Counted from the first letter of the stretch, positions 1 through 7,095 are shown. The stretch: 19,147 nt of DNA from UBA2030 sp049969475 (GCA_049969475.1 JBMFOU010000039.1:1-19147), one strand, 5' to 3'. The notes: generated by a model from the sequence alone, not told the origin. Numbers and translations are program-made.

Positions 1-34
1 AGTTTAGTGTTTGTGATAAACCAAAACTGCAAAA

Positions 35-67
35 AGAGCGGGGATGACATTGTATTGTCCCCGCTCT
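35..67. terminator. Strong hairpin, probable bidirectional terminator
   Basis: A perfect 10-bp stem (AGAGCGGGGA at 35-44, TCCCCGCTCT at 58-67) encloses a 13-nt loop. On the plus strand the stem is followed by AAATTTTTAT; on the minus strand it is followed by TTTTTGC, so it could stop transcription from either side. No gene end is visible between position 1 and the hairpin, so it probably serves a gene left of the window and shields typA from read-through. The sequence from 68 to 259 is AT-rich and I see no gene in it. Confidence 0.75.
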
Positions 68-259
68 AAATTTTTATCGGACAATAGTGTTTACTTATAA
101 AAAATTTGTGATTCTAAATAATTTAAGAGAATTGCTTAAGAAAAATAGCGATAGATAGTTTCGGGGCTGGATTTATTCCTCAATTGTTTGTCTTTTCTAT
201 TAACGCTCCAGGGTATGCTAAGAATATATATAAATAATTCTGATGGTGGCTTTTTTAAC

Positions 260-267
260 TACCTTTG
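260..267 (+). promoter_or_regulatory. Bacteroidota -7 promoter element for typA
   Basis: TACCTTTG is an exact match to the Bacteroidota sigma-factor -7 consensus TAnnTTTG. It ends 20 nt before the ATG at 288, leaving room for a short leader. No clear TTTG -33 element lies about 20 nt upstream, so the assignment rests on the -7 match and its spacing. The element sits between the upstream in-frame ATG (243) and the ATG at 288, which argues that 288 is the real start. Confidence 0.55.
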
Positions 268-287
268 CACCCTTTTTTGTACAAACC

Positions 288-2090
288 ATGACAGAAATCA
301 GAAATATTGCCATCATTGCCCATGTGGACCATGGGAAGACTACCCTGGTAGACCGTATTTTGCACCAAGTCAAGTTATTTAGGGATAATCAACAACCGGG
401 TGAGTTAATTCTCGATAGTAACGATCTGGAACGCGAGCGGGGAATAACCATATTAGCTAAAAATGTGTCGGTAAGATATAAAGGAGTTAAAATCAATGTG
501 ATAGATACTCCTGGCCATGCTGATTTTGGCGGCGAGGTTGAACGCGTATTGAACATGGCCGATGGGGTTCTGCTGGTGGTAGATGCATTTGAGGGCCCCA
601 TGCCTCAGACCCGTTTTGTCTTGGAGAAGGCCCTGCAGCTCGATCTGAAACCCATTCTGGTTATTAACAAGGTAGACAAACCCAACTGCGATCCGGAATG
701 GGTTCAGGAACAGGTGTTTGACCTGATGTTTTCATTGGGAGCCAGCAACGACCAATTGGATTTCCCTACGATTTTTGGTTCGGCCAAGCAAGGCTGGATG
801 TCGGATGACTGGCAAAAACCCACCCAGGATGTAAGTACCCTGCTTGATACCATTATCAGGCATATTCCTCCTCCCCGGGTAGCGGAAGGCCCCTTGCAAT
901 TAATGATTACTTCCCTCGACTACAGTAGTTATCTGGGACGTATTGCCGTGGGCAGGGTTTCCAGGGGCAGTATCCAGGCTGGCCAGGAGGTGGCTGTTAT
1001 CCGCCGCGGTGGTTCAATGTATAAATCTAAAATCAAAGAGCTCTATGTTTTTGAAGGTCTGGGAAAAGAACGTTTAAAAACTCCCGTGCAAGCAGGCGAT
1101 ATTGTGGCTCTCTTGGGTCCTGAAGAATTTGATATTGGCGATACAATTGCCGATGCTGAAAATCCAGAGGCCATGCCCCCCATTAAAGTTGATGAGCCGA
1201 CCATGAATATGTTATTTACCATCAACAACAGCCCGTTTTACGGTAAGGAAGGGAAATTTGTAACCTCGCGTCACATCTACGAACGGCTCATGCTTGAGAC
1301 CCAGAAAAATTTAGCGCTAAGGGTGGAGGAAACCGGTTCTCCTGATAGCTGGCTGGTATACGGACGAGGTGTGCTGCATCTGTCGATACTTATAGAGACC
1401 ATGCGCCGCGAAGGGTACGAGTTTCAGGTAGGTCAACCCCGGGTAATTATTCGCGAAATTAACGGCGAAAAACATGAACCTATCGAATACCTGTCTATTA
1501 ACGTTCCTGAAGAATTCAGCGGAAAAGTGATCGACCTGGTTACCCAACGCAGAGGTGAAATTGAAGGTATACAAAACCGCAATGAGCGGGCTTACCTCGA
1601 GTTCAGCATTCCTGCCCGGGGGTTGATCGGTTTAAGAAATCAATTGCTTACAGCCACCGAAGGTGAAGCCGTGATTGCACATCGGTTTAAAGGTTTTGAA
1701 CCCTGGAAAGGCGATATACCCGGACGTCGCAATGGGGTACTTGTTGCTATGGAGACAGGGGAAGCCATTGCCTATTCAATTGACCGGTTGCAGGATAGAG
1801 GAACCTTTTTCATCGACCCAGGTGAGGCCATCTATGCTGGTCAGATATTGGGAGAACACATACGCAATGAGGATTTGTTGGTTAACGTGATATTAACTAA
1901 GAAGTTGAGTAACGTGCGGGCAGCCGGAAGCGATGAAAAGATGATGATTGCGCCCCCTCGTCGTTTCTCACTCGAAGAAGCTTTGGAATACATCGAGGCG
2001 GATGAATATGTGGAGGTTACTCCCCAGTCCATCCGCATGCGCAAAATAATTCTCGATCACAACGAACGAAAAAGAGCCGAACGCGCCTGA
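288..2090 (+). CDS. typA: Ribosome-associated translational GTPase TypA/BipA
   Basis: A 600-residue translational GTPase related to EF-G and LepA. In known bacteria TypA/BipA binds 70S ribosomes, assists large-subunit assembly at low temperature and affects stress responses. Visible motifs: G1 AHVDHGKT (residues 11-18), switch I ERGIT (50-54), G3 DTPGH (73-77), G4 NKVD (127-130) and a G5-like GSAK further on. The C-terminal half has the family-typical RGLIGLRNQLLT stretch and ends with the TypA-specific domain (VRAAGSDEK, then a basic tail). Length is normal for the family. I chose ATG 288 because MTEIRNIAIIAHVDHGKT is the usual family N-terminus; an in-frame ATG at 243 would add 15 atypical residues and lies upstream of the promoter element. 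The gene is preceded by its own promoter and followed after 45 nt by the pgpH homologue. Confidence 0.96.
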   Translation: MTEIRNIAIIAHVDHGKTTLVDRILHQVKLFRDNQQPGELILDSNDLERERGITILAKNVSVRYKGVKINVIDTPGHADFGGEVERVLNMADGVLLVVDAFEGPMPQTRFVLEKALQLDLKPILVINKVDKPNCDPEWVQEQVFDLMFSLGASNDQLDFPTIFGSAKQGWMSDDWQKPTQDVSTLLDTIIRHIPPPRVAEGPLQLMITSLDYSSYLGRIAVGRVSRGSIQAGQEVAVIRRGGSMYKSKIKELYVFEGLGKERLKTPVQAGDIVALLGPEEFDIGDTIADAENPEAMPPIKVDEPTMNMLFTINNSPFYGKEGKFVTSRHIYERLMLETQKNLALRVEETGSPDSWLVYGRGVLHLSILIETMRREGYEFQVGQPRVIIREINGEKHEPIEYLSINVPEEFSGKVIDLVTQRRGEIEGIQNRNERAYLEFSIPARGLIGLRNQLLTATEGEAVIAHRFKGFEPWKGDIPGRRNGVLVAMETGEAIAYSIDRLQDRGTFFIDPGEAIYAGQILGEHIRNEDLLVNVILTKKLSNVRAAGSDEKMMIAPPRRFSLEEALEYIEADEYVEVTPQSIRMRKIILDHNERKRAERA

Positions 2091-2106
2091 CAATTATTAA
2101 TTTTTT

Positions 2107-2114
2107 TACATTCG
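2107..2114 (+). promoter_or_regulatory. Possible -7 promoter element for the pgpH homologue
   Basis: TACATTCG differs from TAnnTTTG at one position and ends 21 nt before the ATG at 2136, almost the same spacing as the typA element. It follows an AT-rich stretch in the 45-nt gap after typA. Co-transcription with typA is also possible because I see no terminator in the gap. Confidence 0.3.
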
Positions 2115-2138
2115 TGCCGTAATAACTCATACGGCATG
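2113..2138 (+). repeat. Inverted repeat spanning the pgpH start codon
   Basis: CGTGCCGT (2113-2120) and ACGGCATG (2131-2138) form an 8-bp inverted repeat with one G-T pair and a 10-nt spacer. The right arm contains the ATG at 2136. In RNA this could form a small hairpin masking the start codon; as DNA it could be an operator. No poly-T follows, so it is not a terminator. It may also be chance. Confidence 0.35.
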
Positions 2139-4208
2139 AAGTTACTACGCTACCTTTCGGGGCATTTATATGAGCTGAGCAAGGCGGCTACTTTTGGGGC
2201 GGCTCTTCTTTTTATCCTCTGGGTTTTTCCCCGTGAAGGAAGGTTTAAATACGATTACCGCCAGGGCAAACCCTGGATGCACGAAGACCTTATCGCACCT
2301 TACGATTTTCCTATTCTTAAACCTAAAGAGGAACTCGAAAAACAAAAGGCCAGGCTCCTGGCTACCCGTCCCCTGTTTTTCCGAATCGACCCCTCAGTTT
2401 ACCCTGCACGGCGCGAGATTATCGCTCAAAGCTTGCTCGACTTTATGGGTTTACAGGCTGTTGATACCCTGCGCAATAATCAGCCGGTGGTAAGTCTCAT
2501 TCGTGAGGCCCTGATCATTGCAGATACCTTGTTTTCCCGGGGTATTATTCAGGTTGTGCCTGAAATCAGCGATTTACCCCCTGAAGCTACTATTCATTTG
2601 GTTATTAACAATAAAAGTCGCACAGTTCCTTTACATCGTTTTTATACTATTCTATCAGCCGATGAATATATTATACGTAAGCTAAAATCTTTTCCCCGCG
2701 AACTCAGACCCCAGCTCAAGCTAGCCCTTGAAATGGGGCTTACACATAACATCTTTTTCGACCGGCAACTTACCGAAAAAACTACAGAGGAATTGTTGGC
2801 TACCTTACCTGATTATCAAGGTATGGTGCAGCAAGGAGAGAAAGTGATATCCCAGGGGGAGGTGGTTACTGCCGAGCGATTTCAAGTACTCGAATCGTTA
2901 AAAGCCGAAGCAGAAGCCCGGGCACAAAATCCTAAAGCCCGATTGGCTATTTTTGTAGGGCAGTTTATTTTGATTAGCCTGGCCCTGTTAGTCCTGGCCC
3001 TATTCCTGTATATCTTCCGGCCTGCAGTTTTTGCTGACAACCGTAAGGTGGCCTTCATAATATTGATAATAGTGTTAATGACCGCTCTTACCTCGCTGGT
3101 CGTTACCCATCGCCCCTGGGCCCTCTACGCCATTCCACTTTGTCTGGTCCCTATTATCATTCGCATGTTTTTCGACACCCGTCTGGCCCTCTATGTGCAT
3201 ATCATTACAATGATTCTTACGGGGTTCCTGGTACCCAATAGTTTTGAGTTTGTCTTTCTTCAGCTCATTGCCGGTCTTATTGCTATTTTCAGCGTTGCTA
3301 ACCTCCAGCGCCGTCAACAGTTTATCAGTACGGCCTTTTACGTTTTTTTGGCCTATTCAGTGGTTTACACCGGGCTTTATTTGATCCAGGAAGGCCGGTT
3401 TACAGGCCTGCGCTTCTTTAATTTCGCCCTTTTTGCCGGGGCTTCAGGCCTTTTACTTTTGGCCTATCCAGCCATTACCGTGTTGGAAAAGATATTCGGA
3501 TTTGTAACTGATATAACCTTGTTGGAGCTGAGCGATACCAATCATCCGGTGCTTCGCGAAATCTCGTCCAAAGCTCCGGGTACGTTTCATCATTCTTTGC
3601 AAGTGGCCAATCTGGCTGAAGAGGTGATTCGCCGCATTGGTGGGAATCCCTTACTTGTGAGAGCCGGAGCCATGTATCACGACATCGGTAAAATCGATAA
3701 TCCTATGTATTTTATTGAAAATCAATATACGGGATATAATCCACACGAAGAACTAACCCCGGAAGAGAGTGCTGAAATCATTCTTTCCCACGTGAGCAAG
3801 GGCATTGAAAAAGCCCGGAAATTGCGTTTACCCAGCCAAATTATCGACTTCATACGCACACATCATGGTACGAATAGGGTGGAGTATTTTTATCGAAAAC
3901 ATGTGCAGACCAGTAATGGCGGCGAAATAAATGAGGCTCAGTTTCGATACAGGGGTCCTGTGCCATTTTCTCGGGAAACGGCAGTGCTTATGATGGCCGA
4001 TTCAGTAGAGGCTGCTACCCGCAGCCTTTCAAAACCCGACGAAGCTTCTATCAATACCATGGTTGACCGAATTGTAGATTCTCTGATGCATACCCATCAA
4101 TTGGATAATGCTCCTCTATCCTTGAAAGATATTACTGAGGCCCGCAAAGTCCTCAAGTTACGCCTTTTGCATGTTTATCATATCCGCATTCCCTATCCTT
4201 CTTCCTGA
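2136..4208 (+). CDS. pgpH: PgpH-type 7TM-HD phosphohydrolase (probable c-di-AMP phosphodiesterase)
   Basis: A 690-residue membrane protein with the PgpH architecture: a short cytoplasmic N-terminus, one membrane helix near residues 16-31, a large extracytoplasmic region (about 35-265), a cluster of about seven membrane helices (about 270-460), and a C-terminal cytoplasmic HD domain. HD-domain metal ligands are visible: H485-H486 (GTFHHS), H515-D516 in YHDIGK, H576-H577 (THHGT) and D622 (MADS). The family hydrolyses cyclic di-AMP to pApA, influencing potassium and osmotic balance and cell-wall homeostasis. Function is inferred from architecture; the specificity for c-di-AMP is family knowledge. 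No diadenylate cyclase is in the window. The 3' end overlaps the convergent WbqC gene by 16 bp. Confidence 0.9.
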   Translation: MKLLRYLSGHLYELSKAATFGAALLFILWVFPREGRFKYDYRQGKPWMHEDLIAPYDFPILKPKEELEKQKARLLATRPLFFRIDPSVYPARREIIAQSLLDFMGLQAVDTLRNNQPVVSLIREALIIADTLFSRGIIQVVPEISDLPPEATIHLVINNKSRTVPLHRFYTILSADEYIIRKLKSFPRELRPQLKLALEMGLTHNIFFDRQLTEKTTEELLATLPDYQGMVQQGEKVISQGEVVTAERFQVLESLKAEAEARAQNPKARLAIFVGQFILISLALLVLALFLYIFRPAVFADNRKVAFIILIIVLMTALTSLVVTHRPWALYAIPLCLVPIIIRMFFDTRLALYVHIITMILTGFLVPNSFEFVFLQLIAGLIAIFSVANLQRRQQFISTAFYVFLAYSVVYTGLYLIQEGRFTGLRFFNFALFAGASGLLLLAYPAITVLEKIFGFVTDITLLELSDTNHPVLREISSKAPGTFHHSLQVANLAEEVIRRIGGNPLLVRAGAMYHDIGKIDNPMYFIENQYTGYNPHEELTPEESAEIILSHVSKGIEKARKLRLPSQIIDFIRTHHGTNRVEYFYRKHVQTSNGGEINEAQFRYRGPVPFSRETAVLMMADSVEAATRSLSKPDEASINTMVDRIVDSLMHTHQLDNAPLSLKDITEARKVLKLRLLHVYHIRIPYPSS

Positions 4209-4840
4209 AAACTGATTTTACCTGCCAGCCGTTCCAGATATTCACCAGCCCGGGGACCCTGGTTATACAATAAATCAAGCACACTTAGATTGGGAAGAAA
4301 TCCATATTTGGGTGAGAAGGGCTGGAAATAAGGCTCTATACCTGCTTTCAATAAGATGGTTTCTTTTTTGGGATGAATACATTGGCGCAAATCAATGCAT
4401 TGGGCTGGGGTTTCTTCAAACGAAACGGTTCGATGTATTACTGCATCGATTCGTAATATTTCCAGCAAATGTCTTAAAACCCTTAGGTTCCAATCCAAAA
4501 GCGACAAGTCATTGGTTTCGAAAAGAGCCTCCGTCACATCCCGATAATAGAGGAAAAAAGCGGAACGGTTGTAAGCGGTTTCTATAGCTCGCAGGTGATT
4601 GCGCTGCCAGGGCAACCTCTGGTCGAGCAATACCTGATGAATGGGGGTATGGTTTCCCTGAGGCCGTATAACAGGAATTACCATCATTTGCTTGTTTTCA
4701 GGGCCAGCTATGTAATACCGGTTGCGATAGCTTTGCCGGGCATAGGTTTCGCAAGCTTCAATCCATACCTCACGTTGGGCCGCAATAACAGCCATGTATT
4801 CAAGATTGGGAAAGCAGGCAGTGCTTAATAATACTTTCAT
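4193..4840 (-). CDS. WbqC-like family protein
   Basis: A soluble protein of 215 residues with no signal peptide. It has the WbqC-family pattern: an N-terminal CFPNLEY segment, then QREVWIEACETYARQSYRNR, then a GPENKQMMVIPV strand. WbqC was named from O-antigen clusters, and a role in sugar-nucleotide or glycan biosynthesis has been proposed for the family; no catalytic residues are established that I can point to. ATG 4840 gives the start MKVLLST and a 19-nt distance from the -7 element, matching typA and pgpH; ATG 4846 would add two residues and is also possible. No glycosyltransferases or other O-antigen genes are nearby, so a housekeeping role is as likely as surface polysaccharide work. 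It overlaps the end of the pgpH homologue tail to tail. Confidence 0.8.
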   Translation of the reverse strand: MKVLLSTACFPNLEYMAVIAAQREVWIEACETYARQSYRNRYYIAGPENKQMMVIPVIRPQGNHTPIHQVLLDQRLPWQRNHLRAIETAYNRSAFFLYYRDVTEALFETNDLSLLDWNLRVLRHLLEILRIDAVIHRTVSFEETPAQCIDLRQCIHPKKETILLKAGIEPYFQPFSPKYGFLPNLSVLDLLYNQGPRAGEYLERLAGKISFQEEG

Positions 4841-4859
4841 TATCAAAGGAAAATTGGGG

Positions 4860-4867
4860 CAAAATTA
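4860..4867 (-). promoter_or_regulatory. Bacteroidota -7 element for the WbqC-like gene
   Basis: Read on the minus strand this is TAATTTTG, an exact match to TAnnTTTG. It lies 19 nt upstream of ATG 4840. A clear -33 element is not evident. Confidence 0.5.
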
Positions 4868-4911
4868 CTAAGAGCCCTTCAATGCGCAGAATTGGCACAA
4901 CGACCCTATCG

Positions 4912-4943
4912 TTTGGGTGTATTTAAAAAATGCTTTTAATTTG
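4912..4943 (+). promoter_or_regulatory. Candidate ispF promoter
   Basis: TTTG at 4912-4915 and TAATTTG at 4937-4943 resemble the Bacteroidota -33 and -7 elements with 21 nt between them. The -7 part is one base shorter than the consensus TAnnTTTG. The ATG of ispF follows 26 nt downstream. ispF and the WbqC-like gene are divergent, so this 120-nt gap must hold both promoters. Confidence 0.35.
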
Positions 4944-4969
4944 TTGTTTCATCCTTTAATTCCTACCAA

Positions 4970-5446
4970 ATGATACCTCGCATTGGGTTTGGTTACGATG
5001 TACATCGTTTGTCTGAGGGATACGAACTCTGGCTGGGTGGAGTCAGAATAGATTATCCACTGGGTGCGGTGGGGCATTCCGATGCCGATGTGTTGCTCCA
5101 TGCCATCTGCGATGCACTTTTGGGTGCGGCTACCCTGAGAGATATTGGTTTTCATTTTCCCGACACCGACCCCCGTTACAAAGGAATTTCATCCCTTAGG
5201 CTACTCGAAAATGTTGGAAAACTATTGCAAGACAAAGGATATGCTGTGGGAAATATAGATTCTACCCTGGTTTTGCAAAAGCCTAAAGTTGCGCCTTACA
5301 TTCCCTTTATGCAAGAAAACATTGCCGGGGCGTTGGGTATAGAGGTGGACCAAGTTTCGGTAAAGGCCACTACTTCAGAAGGGCTGGGTTTCGAGGGACG
5401 GCAGGAAGGGGTATCAGCCTATGCCGTTGCGCTCCTTTTCCGATAG
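4970..5446 (+). CDS. ispF: 2-C-methyl-D-erythritol 2,4-cyclodiphosphate synthase IspF
   Basis: A 158-residue enzyme of the MEP (non-mevalonate) isoprenoid pathway. It converts 4-diphosphocytidyl-2-C-methyl-D-erythritol 2-phosphate to the cyclic diphosphate with release of CMP, as a cytoplasmic homotrimer. The divalent-metal ligands are visible as D10 and H12 (GYDVHR) and H44 (DVLLHA). The conserved HSDAD (36-40), D58 with FPDTD (63-67), and the nucleotide-binding KATTSEGLGF (132-141) are intact. Length and start are typical. It stands alone: no ispD or other MEP gene is adjacent, and it converges on the thioredoxin cluster across a shared hairpin. Confidence 0.97.
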   Translation: MIPRIGFGYDVHRLSEGYELWLGGVRIDYPLGAVGHSDADVLLHAICDALLGAATLRDIGFHFPDTDPRYKGISSLRLLENVGKLLQDKGYAVGNIDSTLVLQKPKVAPYIPFMQENIAGALGIEVDQVSVKATTSEGLGFEGRQEGVSAYAVALLFR

Positions 5447-5467
5447 AACAGGGGCGTTTTTGAGCCC

Positions 5468-5496
5468 AAAAAAACCGGACTTGGGGAAGTCCGGTT
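5468..5496. terminator. Bidirectional terminator between ispF and the thioredoxin cluster
   Basis: A perfect 10-bp stem, AACCGGACTT (5473-5482) and AAGTCCGGTT (5487-5496), closes a GGGG tetraloop. On the minus strand the hairpin runs into a seven-base U tract (5474-5468), so it best fits termination of the thioredoxin genes, whose last stop codon is 33 nt away. On the plus strand the following T-rich GGTTTG is weaker but would also serve ispF. Confidence 0.85.
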
Positions 5497-5528
5497 GGTT
5501 TGCTAAGAACTGGGTAAATTGAGTAAAT

Positions 5529-5885
5529 TTAGTTTTTCAGGAGTATGTCTTCGATAGCTCTTTTAAGAGTGTCTTTGGGTAGAGCACCTACGGCCATTTG
5601 CGGCTGACCGTTTTTGGGGCAGAAAAGCATACTGGGAATGCTGCGGATGCCAAAAGCAGCAGCCAATTCTTGTTCTTCTTCAGTATCTACCTTATAGATG
5701 TTGATTTTTCCTGCATATTCCTTGGAAAGCTCTTCTAAAATGGGAGCTACTATTTTGCAGGGCCCACACCAATCGGCATAAAAGTCGATAATACAGGGGA
5801 GTTCGCCTTCAAATTTCCACTCGTTGTGTTTTTCATAATTGAATACTTTCTCAAGGAAAGTCTGTTTACTAAGATGTTCTAACAT
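5529..5885 (-). CDS. Cytoplasmic thioredoxin (WCGPC), third gene of the trio
   Basis: A 118-residue thioredoxin-fold protein with no signal peptide, so probably cytoplasmic. The active site is W39-C40-G-P-C43, the classical thioredoxin motif, and the cis-proline is P84 (RSIPS). Compared with ordinary TrxA it carries an N-terminal extension of roughly ten residues (FNYEKHNEWKFEG) shared with its two upstream paralogues, plus extra cysteines at C31 (just before strand DFYADW) and C89 (LFC). Both extra cysteines also occur in the middle paralogue. The gene begins 28 nt after the middle gene on the same strand and ends just before a strong terminator, consistent with one operon. Likely role: thiol-disulfide reductase; its electron donor is not in the window. 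Confidence 0.9.
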   Translation of the reverse strand: MLEHLSKQTFLEKVFNYEKHNEWKFEGELPCIIDFYADWCGPCKIVAPILEELSKEYAGKINIYKVDTEEEQELAAAFGIRSIPSMLFCPKNGQPQMAVGALPKDTLKRAIEDILLKN

Positions 5886-5913
5886 TGTTGCATTAGGGTT
5901 TTAAAGTTATTTA

Positions 5914-6369
5914 TCAATTTTTCTTTTTTCCAAGCAGAAACTCGTTGATTACCTGCTCATAAGTCTCTTTGGGTAAAGCCCCGGTGGCCATCTGTGGCTT
6001 GCCTTCCATAGGGCAGAAAAGCACAGAGGGAATACTCCGTATGCCAAACACGGAGGATACTTCTCGTTCTTTATCTGTATTTACCTTGTAGATAACGATT
6101 TTGCCTTTGTATTTCTCGGCCAATTCGTCCATGATAGGAGCAACAAGCTTACAGGGACGGCACCAGTCAGCATAAAAGTCAACGATGCAGGGAACTTTGC
6201 CTTCGTATTTCCAGTTGTCGGGATTTTTCTCCCAGTTAAACACTTTTTGTTTGAATTCGGCAGAGTTCAGGTGAACGACCTTTCCCTGGGAAGAGGCATT
6301 TTGACCATAGCTCTGAAAAGCCAGGCTTCCCCACAATACGACGGCTACTATCACAAATAATTTTTTCAT
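5914..6369 (-). CDS. Exported thioredoxin-like protein with WCRPC active site
   Basis: A 151-residue protein with a Sec-type signal peptide (MKK, then hydrophobic residues 4-18, with a likely cut near Q23) and a thioredoxin domain, hence probably periplasmic. The active site is W69-C70-R-P-C73: the usual glycine after the first cysteine is replaced by arginine. The cis-proline is P114. Extra cysteines C61 and C119 match C31 and C89 of the downstream paralogue. The mature domain is closely similar to that paralogue (FYADWC.PCK, VFGIRSIPS, ALPK), showing duplication followed by retargeting. It lies 33 nt after the lipoprotein paralogue. The in-between residues of CXXC tune redox potential in this fold, so an altered reductase or isomerase function is plausible but not shown. 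Confidence 0.88.
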   Translation of the reverse strand: MKKLFVIVAVVLWGSLAFQSYGQNASSQGKVVHLNSAEFKQKVFNWEKNPDNWKYEGKVPCIVDFYADWCRPCKLVAPIMDELAEKYKGKIVIYKVNTDKEREVSSVFGIRSIPSVLFCPMEGKPQMATGALPKETYEQVINEFLLGKKKN

Positions 6370-6402
6370 AGAATTATAATTAAGGCTTTAAGGTTTTAGA
6401 GA

Positions 6403-6924
6403 TTATTCCACATGAACTTCTTCGGATTTAAAATTACCCAGGACCTGGTTTTCAATCATATCGGTAAACATTTTGCGGGTGGCCTCAACACCAGGGGCTA
6501 TGCCTGCCGTCATCTGAGGCTCACCTTCCTTGGGTATCCAGAGGAAGGAAGGTATAGTGCTGATGCCAAACACCTTAGCAACCTCTTGCTCGTTGTCAGT
6601 GTTTACTTTATAGAAATCGACCTTTCCCTGATATTTTTGTGCTAATTCTTCCAAAATGGGAGAAGCTGTTTTACAAGGAGCACACCAATCGGCGTAGAAA
6701 TCTACAACTGCCGGGCGTTGTCCTTCGAATACCCATTGCCTGGGATTGTCTTTGTAATTCCACACTTTATTGCGAAAATCTTCAGCAGTGAGGCTTATCA
6801 CCCCTGCTTGTCCGTTGACCTTATCATTCTCTTTTTTATCACCTGTTCGGTTACAGGTTATCAAGGAAAAGCCTATGATGCTGATAAAAAGTGAGTTAAT
6901 TAATAAGTTGTACTTTATTTTCAT
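6403..6924 (-). CDS. Thioredoxin-like lipoprotein with WCAPC active site
   Basis: A 173-residue protein, the first gene of the minus-strand trio. Residues 1-23 form a hydrophobic signal followed by C24 in LITC, a plausible signal peptidase II site, so it is probably a lipoprotein. A polar linker (about 25-40) leads to the thioredoxin domain with active site W80-C81-A-P-C84 and cis-proline P125 (STIPS). It lacks the two extra cysteines found in the other two paralogues (A72 replaces the cysteine; W replaces the second). The C-terminus is about 15 residues longer (GNFKSEEVHVE). CAPC sites occur in several exported thioredoxin-like proteins. Inner- or outer-membrane location cannot be decided from sequence. 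No partner such as CcdA/DsbD is visible. Confidence 0.85.
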   Translation of the reverse strand: MKIKYNLLINSLFISIIGFSLITCNRTGDKKENDKVNGQAGVISLTAEDFRNKVWNYKDNPRQWVFEGQRPAVVDFYADWCAPCKTASPILEELAQKYQGKVDFYKVNTDNEQEVAKVFGISTIPSFLWIPKEGEPQMTAGIAPGVEATRKMFTDMIENQVLGNFKSEEVHVE

Positions 6925-6929
6925 GGGAG

Positions 6930-6937
6930 CAAAGATA
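6930..6937 (-). promoter_or_regulatory. -7-like element just upstream of the thioredoxin trio
   Basis: On the minus strand this reads TATCTTTG, an exact TAnnTTTG match. It ends only 5 nt before the ATG at 6924, whereas the other elements in this window sit 19-26 nt away. Either the mRNA is almost leaderless, or the real promoter is further upstream, for example around 6989-7010, where near matches TAATCTTTG and TAAACTTTG occur on the minus strand with one extra base. Confidence 0.35.
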
Positions 6938-7014
6938 GGGATATTTTTTTATATAAATCGCTTAAGAATCACTTTTGCCGTATTTTTGCAAAGATTATTC
7001 CAAAGTTTATAAGG

Positions 7015-7031
7015 TTGTTAAATTTTAACAA
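7015..7031. repeat. 17-nt perfect palindrome in the divergent intergenic region
   Basis: TTGTTAAA (7015-7022), a single T, then TTTAACAA (7024-7031) form a perfect inverted repeat. It lies between the divergently transcribed thioredoxin trio and the orphan zinc-ribbon gene, where an operator for either would be expected. The arms are AT-rich, so chance cannot be excluded. Confidence 0.45.
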
Positions 7032-7095
7032 AATTACTTAGAAATTGTTGCCAATAGCGGTTTTGTGAAGTATTTTATTTTTAAAATATAAAAAT

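Noticed and set aside
243..287. In-frame N-terminal extension of TypA starting at ATG 243
   Set aside because: The residues do not match the family N-terminus, and a -7 promoter element lies within the extension.
188..382. 64-codon frame overlapping the typA start
   Set aside because: It runs out of frame into typA, shows no recognisable domain and is explained as a shadow.
4312..4828. Two plus-strand frames (91 and 77 codons) opposite the WbqC-like gene
   Set aside because: They are antisense shadows; the minus-strand frame carries the family pattern.
6981..6988. Plus-strand TATTTTTG as promoter for the zinc-ribbon gene
   Set aside because: It matches TAnnTTTG but lies 120 nt from the ATG with no -33 element, in an AT-rich stretch where chance matches are common.
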